Shown here piece after piece: positions 17,383-20,784 of a stretch of 20,784 nt of DNA. Each line of letters starts with the position of its first letter. Position 1 is the stretch's first letter. Source of the stretch: Pseudomonadota bacterium (GTDB lineage: Bacteria > Pseudomonadota > Gammaproteobacteria > Burkholderiales > Burkholderiaceae); NCBI GenBank assembly GCA_023441105.1, contig JAEZQX010000326.1:1-20784 (forward strand), read 5' to 3'. Under the pieces are notes generated by a model. The model saw nothing but the letters and a program-made list of their open reading frames with translations. It ran no database searches and was not told the DNA's origin. The position numbers were made by a program, and so were the translations under genes.

Positions 17383-18501
17383 GTGAGCGTCGCCTCTTCC
17401 CATCCGAACCTGTCCTGCTTCGCCGGGTCGTATCCTGCGGCGCGCGCCCTGTTCCTGCTGGCCACGGCTGAAGCTGGCGGCAGCGCCCATACCTATGTCC
17501 ATCCGTCGGCCTGCGGGCCGGACGGCGGGAGCCTGACGATCGACGTCGCGACCTTCGGACCGGACGATGCCTCCCGGGCATTGCTGATCCTCTCCGGGAC
17601 ACACGGCGCGGAGGGCTACGCGGGATCTGCAGCACAGGTCGCCCTGATGCGCACCGGCGCCCTGGCTCGCCTGGCCGGCGATATCCGGGTGGTGCTGGTG
17701 CACGGGATCAATCCCTACGGCTTCGCCCACGCCACCCGGACCACCGAGAACAACGTCGACCTCAACCGGAATTTTGTCGACTTCACCAAGTCCTTGCCGA
17801 AGAACCCGGGCTACCTCGAGATCCACGACTTTCTCTGCCCCGAGGAATGGACGGCCGAATCCCAGGCGGCAGCCGATCGTTCCCTCGAGGAGTGGGTCGC
17901 CACGAACGGGAAGGCTGCGTGGCTCGAAACCATCATGAAGGGGCAATACGACGATGCCACCGGGCTCAACTACGGCGGCAAGGGTCCGGAATGGTCGAAC
18001 CTGACCCTGCGTTCGATCGTCGCTGGCCATCTGGGTGCGGTGCGCAAGCTGGGATTCATCGACTGGCATACCGGTCTGGGCAAGCCCGGGGAGCCTTTCT
18101 TCCTGTGCTTCAACGAGCGCGGCGGCCCCGACTGGCAGCGAGCCTGCCGCTGGTGGGGCAAGGAGCGGGTCGAGAACGAGGAGGGCTTCGAGGGTGGCGC
18201 GCGGCCCGCCTACAACGGGCTCGTCTTCTATGGCGTGCGCGATGCCGTCGCGCCGGCGCAGATGACGGGGGCGGTGATCGAGTTCGGCACGCTGCCGATC
18301 AAGGAGACCTTCAACCAGCTGCGCGTCGACCGGTGGTTGAAGTTCGGCAAAGCCCCGGCGGACCCGAAGACGATCGAACCCCTGCGGCAGCGAATCCGGG
18401 AAGCCTTCGTTGCCGCGGATCCCGAATGGCGCATCCGCGTCGTCGACCATGCCCGCGAGATCCAGCTCCAGGCCCTGGAGGGCCTCGCAGCTTGGGATTG
18501 A
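17374..18501 (+). CDS. DUF2817 family M14-like zinc hydrolase
   Basis: A 375-residue protein of the DUF2817 branch of the M14/succinylglutamate desuccinylase-aspartoacylase fold. Metal-site motif SGTHGAEG (74-81) supplies H77 and E80, and ENNVDLNRNF (125-134) holds the substrate-binding Asn-Arg pair. The third metal ligand is probably H232 in DWHTGLG, and VIEFGT (301-306) supplies the likely catalytic glutamate E303. Family members are predicted carboxypeptidase- or amidase-like enzymes with poorly known substrates. There is no signal peptide, so it is probably cytoplasmic. A TTG at 17347 is in frame, but AGGGAG nine bases before the ATG at 17374 favours that start. Confidence 0.83.
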   Translation: MSDVSVASSHPNLSCFAGSYPAARALFLLATAEAGGSAHTYVHPSACGPDGGSLTIDVATFGPDDASRALLILSGTHGAEGYAGSAAQVALMRTGALARLAGDIRVVLVHGINPYGFAHATRTTENNVDLNRNFVDFTKSLPKNPGYLEIHDFLCPEEWTAESQAAADRSLEEWVATNGKAAWLETIMKGQYDDATGLNYGGKGPEWSNLTLRSIVAGHLGAVRKLGFIDWHTGLGKPGEPFFLCFNERGGPDWQRACRWWGKERVENEEGFEGGARPAYNGLVFYGVRDAVAPAQMTGAVIEFGTLPIKETFNQLRVDRWLKFGKAPADPKTIEPLRQRIREAFVAADPEWRIRVVDHAREIQLQALEGLAAWD

Positions 18502-18550
18502 CCGCGGTCATGCCTGATCATTCAATGCAATACAGGGAGGAAACAGCGTC

Positions 18551-19183
18551 ATGACCCGCAGTCTGGACCATTTCATCTATGCCGGTCGCGATCTCGAACA
18601 GATGCGCGCCGGCTTCAACGCCTTGACCGGCGTAGAGGCGAACCTGGGCGGGCGCCATCCCGGGCTCGGCACCCGAAACGCGCTGGCGTCCCTGGGGGAG
18701 AGCATCTATTTCGAATTGCTGGCGGCCGACCATGAGCAGCGGCTCGAGGACAACATGGGCGGGCGCATCAAGGGTTTCGAGGTGCCCAGGCTGCTCGCCT
18801 ACATGATCAAGGCCCAGGATCTCGAAGCCGTTCAGCAGACGCTCTCCCGATACGGGATCGACTCGGACCTCTTCGACGCGCAGCGCAAGACACCGGATGG
18901 CCGTGTCTTGCGGTGGCGGTTGCTGGTGCCGCGGGACGACAATCCGTTCGGCGACCATGTGCCGAAATTCATCGATTGGCTCGACACCGCGCATCCAGCG
19001 ACATCATCAGTCGGCGGCTGCACGTTCGAATTCTTCCGGATCGGACACCCGCAAGCCGAGACCCTCGGCAAGCTGCTCGCGGAACTGGAGTGCGAGATCG
19101 AGCTCGCGCGCTCCGACCGGCCTTATCTCCAGCTGGGCATCGGCAGTCCGCGGGGACCGGTGGTGCTTACCAGCCATTCCTGA
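18551..19183 (+). CDS. Glyoxalase-like VOC-superfamily protein
   Basis: A 210-residue protein resembling the Glyoxalase_3 type of VOC domain. LDHFIYAG at 5-12 supplies H7. HPGLGTRNALASLG (36-49) is followed by YFELLAAD with E55. A C-terminal half includes FIDWLDTAHP (140-149) and GCTFEFFRIGHP (156-167), which completes a second beta-alpha-beta-beta-beta set. Metal binding through H7 and E55 is plausible. The reaction is unknown: lyase, isomerase, epimerase or dioxygenase are all possible in this superfamily. GGAGG lies ten bases upstream of the ATG. It follows the DUF2817 gene by 49 bases and is probably co-transcribed with it. Confidence 0.8.
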   Translation: MTRSLDHFIYAGRDLEQMRAGFNALTGVEANLGGRHPGLGTRNALASLGESIYFELLAADHEQRLEDNMGGRIKGFEVPRLLAYMIKAQDLEAVQQTLSRYGIDSDLFDAQRKTPDGRVLRWRLLVPRDDNPFGDHVPKFIDWLDTAHPATSSVGGCTFEFFRIGHPQAETLGKLLAELECEIELARSDRPYLQLGIGSPRGPVVLTSHS

Positions 19184-19202
19184 CCAACCAGGTCTTCGTC
19201 CG

Positions 19203-19238
19203 CAGCAAAAGGAAACGGCACCTCGGGGGTGCCGTTCT
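19203..19238 (-). terminator. Intrinsic terminator at the end of the alpha operon (possibly bidirectional)
   Basis: A perfect 9-bp stem, AACGGCACC at 19214-19222 pairing with GGTGCCGTT at 19228-19236, encloses a 5-base loop. Reading the minus strand, the stem is followed by TTTCCTTTT, so it suits rplQ-operon termination. On the plus strand only TTCTT follows, giving a weaker terminator for the VOC gene, which ends 30 bases upstream. Confidence 0.72.
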
Positions 19239-19286
19239 TCCGAAACGCGGCCGCAGATCCGCTGCCGGCCTCTTGACGCCTTCCGC

Positions 19287-19679
19287 CTAGGAGGCGGCGG
19301 CGTTCTCCGTCGCTTCCGGCTCCGGCCGGTCCACCAGCTCGACATACGCCATCGGCGCATTGTCGCCCTGGCGGAAGCCGAACTTCAGGATGCGCAGGTA
19401 GCCGCCGTTGCGATTGGCGTAGCGCGGGCCGAGCTCGTCGAACACCTTGACGACCATCTCGCGGTCGCGCAGGCGGTCGAAGGCAAGGCGGCGGTTGGCC
19501 AGGCTGGGCTTCTTGCCGAGCGTGATGATGGGCTCCACGACCCGACGCAGCTCCTTCGCCTTGGGCAAGGTCGTCTTGATGACCTCGTGGCGCAGCAGCG
19601 AGTTGGTCATGTTCTGCAGCATCGCGAGCCGGTGCGAGCTGGTGCGGTTGAGTTTACGGAGGCCGAGACGATGGCGCAT
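19287..19679 (-). CDS. rplQ: 50S ribosomal protein L17
   Basis: Large-subunit ribosomal protein near the exit tunnel. The 130-residue product begins [17 protein letters not shown], the near-invariant L17 start. It continues with [24 protein letters not shown] and ends in the conserved [23 protein letters not shown] region (here [18 protein letters not shown]), plus a short acidic/Ala tail. It follows rpoA by 26 bases as the last gene of the alpha operon and is followed by the hairpin terminator. Confidence 0.98.
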   Translation of the reverse strand: MRHRLGLRKLNRTSSHRLAMLQNMTNSLLRHEVIKTTLPKAKELRRVVEPIITLGKKPSLANRRLAFDRLRDREMVVKVFDELGPRYANRNGGYLRILKFGFRQGDNAPMAYVELVDRPEPEATENAAAS

Positions 19680-19705
19680 GATTCAGTCCTTGTATCCCTG
19701 TGCGG

Positions 19706-20719
19706 CTAGTTGCGTTCCAGCCCCGCGGGCGGCCAGTTCTCCAGCCGCATGCCGAGGGTCAGGCCGCGCGAGGCCAGCACTTCCTTGATTTCGTTCAGCG
19801 ACTTGCGGCCGAGGTTCGGGGTCTTCAGCAGCTCGTTCTCGGTGCGCTGGATCAGGTCGCCGATGTAATAGATGTTCTCGGCCTTGAGGCAGTTGGCCGA
19901 TCGCACGGTGAGTTCCAGGTCGTCGACCGGGCGCAGCAGGATCGGGTCGACCTGCGGCGAACGGCCCATGGTGCCGGCGCCCGCACCGGCGTAGGCGCCG
20001 CCGCCGGAAATCTCCAGCACCGGCTCCGCCCCTTCCAGCGCCGCGAACACCGACAGCTGCTCGACCAGGATCCGTGCCGACTGGCGCACGGCCTCTTCCG
20101 GCGCGATCACGCCGTTGGTCTCGATATCGATCAGCAGCTTGTCGAGGTCGGTGCGCTGCTCGACACGGGCGCTTTCGACCGCATAGCTGACGCGCCGCAC
20201 CGGCGAGAACGAGGCGTCGAGCACGATCCGGCCGATGGACTTGGAATCCATCAGCGAGCGTAGCGTGCCCGGCACGTAGCCGCGGCCTTTCTCGACCTTG
20301 ATCTGCATGTCGATCTTGCCGCCCTCGGTGAGCGAGGCGATGACGTGGTCGCCGTTGATCACTTCAACGTCGTGCGGAATGTCGATGTCCGACGCGGTCA
20401 CCGGTCCGGGGGAATCCTTGCGCAGCGTGAGAAACACCTCGTCGCGGTTGTGCAGCTTGAACACGACGCCTTTCAGGTTCAGGAGGAGGTCCACGACGTC
20501 CTCGCGCAGTCCGTCCACCGTGGAGTACTCGTGAACGACACCGGCGATCTGGACTTCAGTGGGCGCGTAACCGACCATCGATGACAGCAACACCCGACGC
20601 AGCGCGTTGCCGAGCGTGTGGCCGTAGCCGCGCTCGAAAGGCTCCATCACCACGCGAGCATGCGACGGGCCAAGTTGTTCGACCTCGACGATGCGCGGCT
20701 TGAGCATAGCAGTCTGCAT
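19706..20719 (-). CDS. rpoA: DNA-directed RNA polymerase subunit alpha
   Basis: Core RNA polymerase assembly subunit of 337 residues. The N-terminal domain (about 1-230) holds [19 protein letters not shown] at 29-47. The C-terminal domain (about 257-330) holds [20 protein letters not shown], with R273 matching the UP-element-binding arginine of E. coli, and [10 protein letters not shown]. The interdomain linker (about 231-256) is Gly/Ala-rich ([12 protein letters not shown]) and a little longer than the Pro/Glu-rich linkers I recall from relatives. The ATG at 20719 has AGGGG nine bases upstream. The gap to rpsD is 16 bases. Confidence 0.98.
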   Translation of the reverse strand: MQTAMLKPRIVEVEQLGPSHARVVMEPFERGYGHTLGNALRRVLLSSMVGYAPTEVQIAGVVHEYSTVDGLREDVVDLLLNLKGVVFKLHNRDEVFLTLRKDSPGPVTASDIDIPHDVEVINGDHVIASLTEGGKIDMQIKVEKGRGYVPGTLRSLMDSKSIGRIVLDASFSPVRRVSYAVESARVEQRTDLDKLLIDIETNGVIAPEEAVRQSARILVEQLSVFAALEGAEPVLEISGGGAYAGAGAGTMGRSPQVDPILLRPVDDLELTVRSANCLKAENIYYIGDLIQRTENELLKTPNLGRKSLNEIKEVLASRGLTLGMRLENWPPAGLERN

Positions 20720-20735
20720 ATGAACTATCCCCTGA

Positions 20736-20784
20736 TTAGCGCGAGTACAACTCGACGATGAGGCTCTCGTTGATATCGGCAGCG
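20736..20784 (-). CDS. rpsD: 30S ribosomal protein S4, C-terminal end (partial)
   Basis: The last 49 bases, read on the minus strand, encode [15 protein letters not shown] followed by TAA. This matches the conserved S4 C-terminus. The rest lies beyond the window edge. Order rpsD-rpoA-rplQ is the standard bacterial alpha operon. Confidence 0.92.
   Translation of the reverse strand, partial: AADINESLIVELYSR

Overview
This is a GC-rich proteobacterial window that reads most easily as betaproteobacterial. The clues are the gene neighbourhood (lysA, msrPQ, cytochrome c4, engB, hemB) next to an alpha-operon end (rpsD-rpoA-rplQ), and the close match of the encoded RpoA and LysA to betaproteobacterial forms. 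I would not name a genus. There are no rRNA or tRNA genes, CRISPR arrays, transposases or phage genes. No gene-free stretch exceeds 300 bases.

Left part (1-7429) is mostly housekeeping. It holds a C-terminal scrap of a probable lptM and lysA on the plus strand. The msrP-msrQ methionine-sulfoxide reductase pair and a dihaem cytochrome c4 follow on the minus strand. Divergent from the cytochrome is an engB-hemB unit with a 4-base start/stop overlap. A CorA-type metal transporter and a small secreted PsiF-family protein complete this part.

Middle part (7539-19183) is an accessory catabolic island. Eleven minus-strand genes look like one operon. In transcription order they are a FadR-type GntR regulator, a cupin thiol dioxygenase, a PaaI-type thioesterase, an AMP-forming acyl-CoA ligase, a zinc-independent MDR oxidoreductase, a complete branched-chain-amino-acid-type ABC importer (livK, livH, livM, livG, livF) and an SDR oxidoreductase. 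Several junctions overlap by 1-4 bases. Divergent from the regulator, two plus-strand genes encode a DUF2817 (M14-like) zinc hydrolase and a glyoxalase-like VOC protein. An imperfect palindrome over the DUF2817 start codon is a candidate operator. My reading is import, optional hydrolytic release, thiol oxidation, CoA activation and redox steps on a small, possibly sulfur-containing, organic acid or amide. The substrate is not readable from sequence.

Right part (19203-20784) is the end of the ribosomal alpha operon on the minus strand: rpsD C-terminus, rpoA and rplQ. A strong hairpin with a T-rich minus-strand tail separates it from the island.
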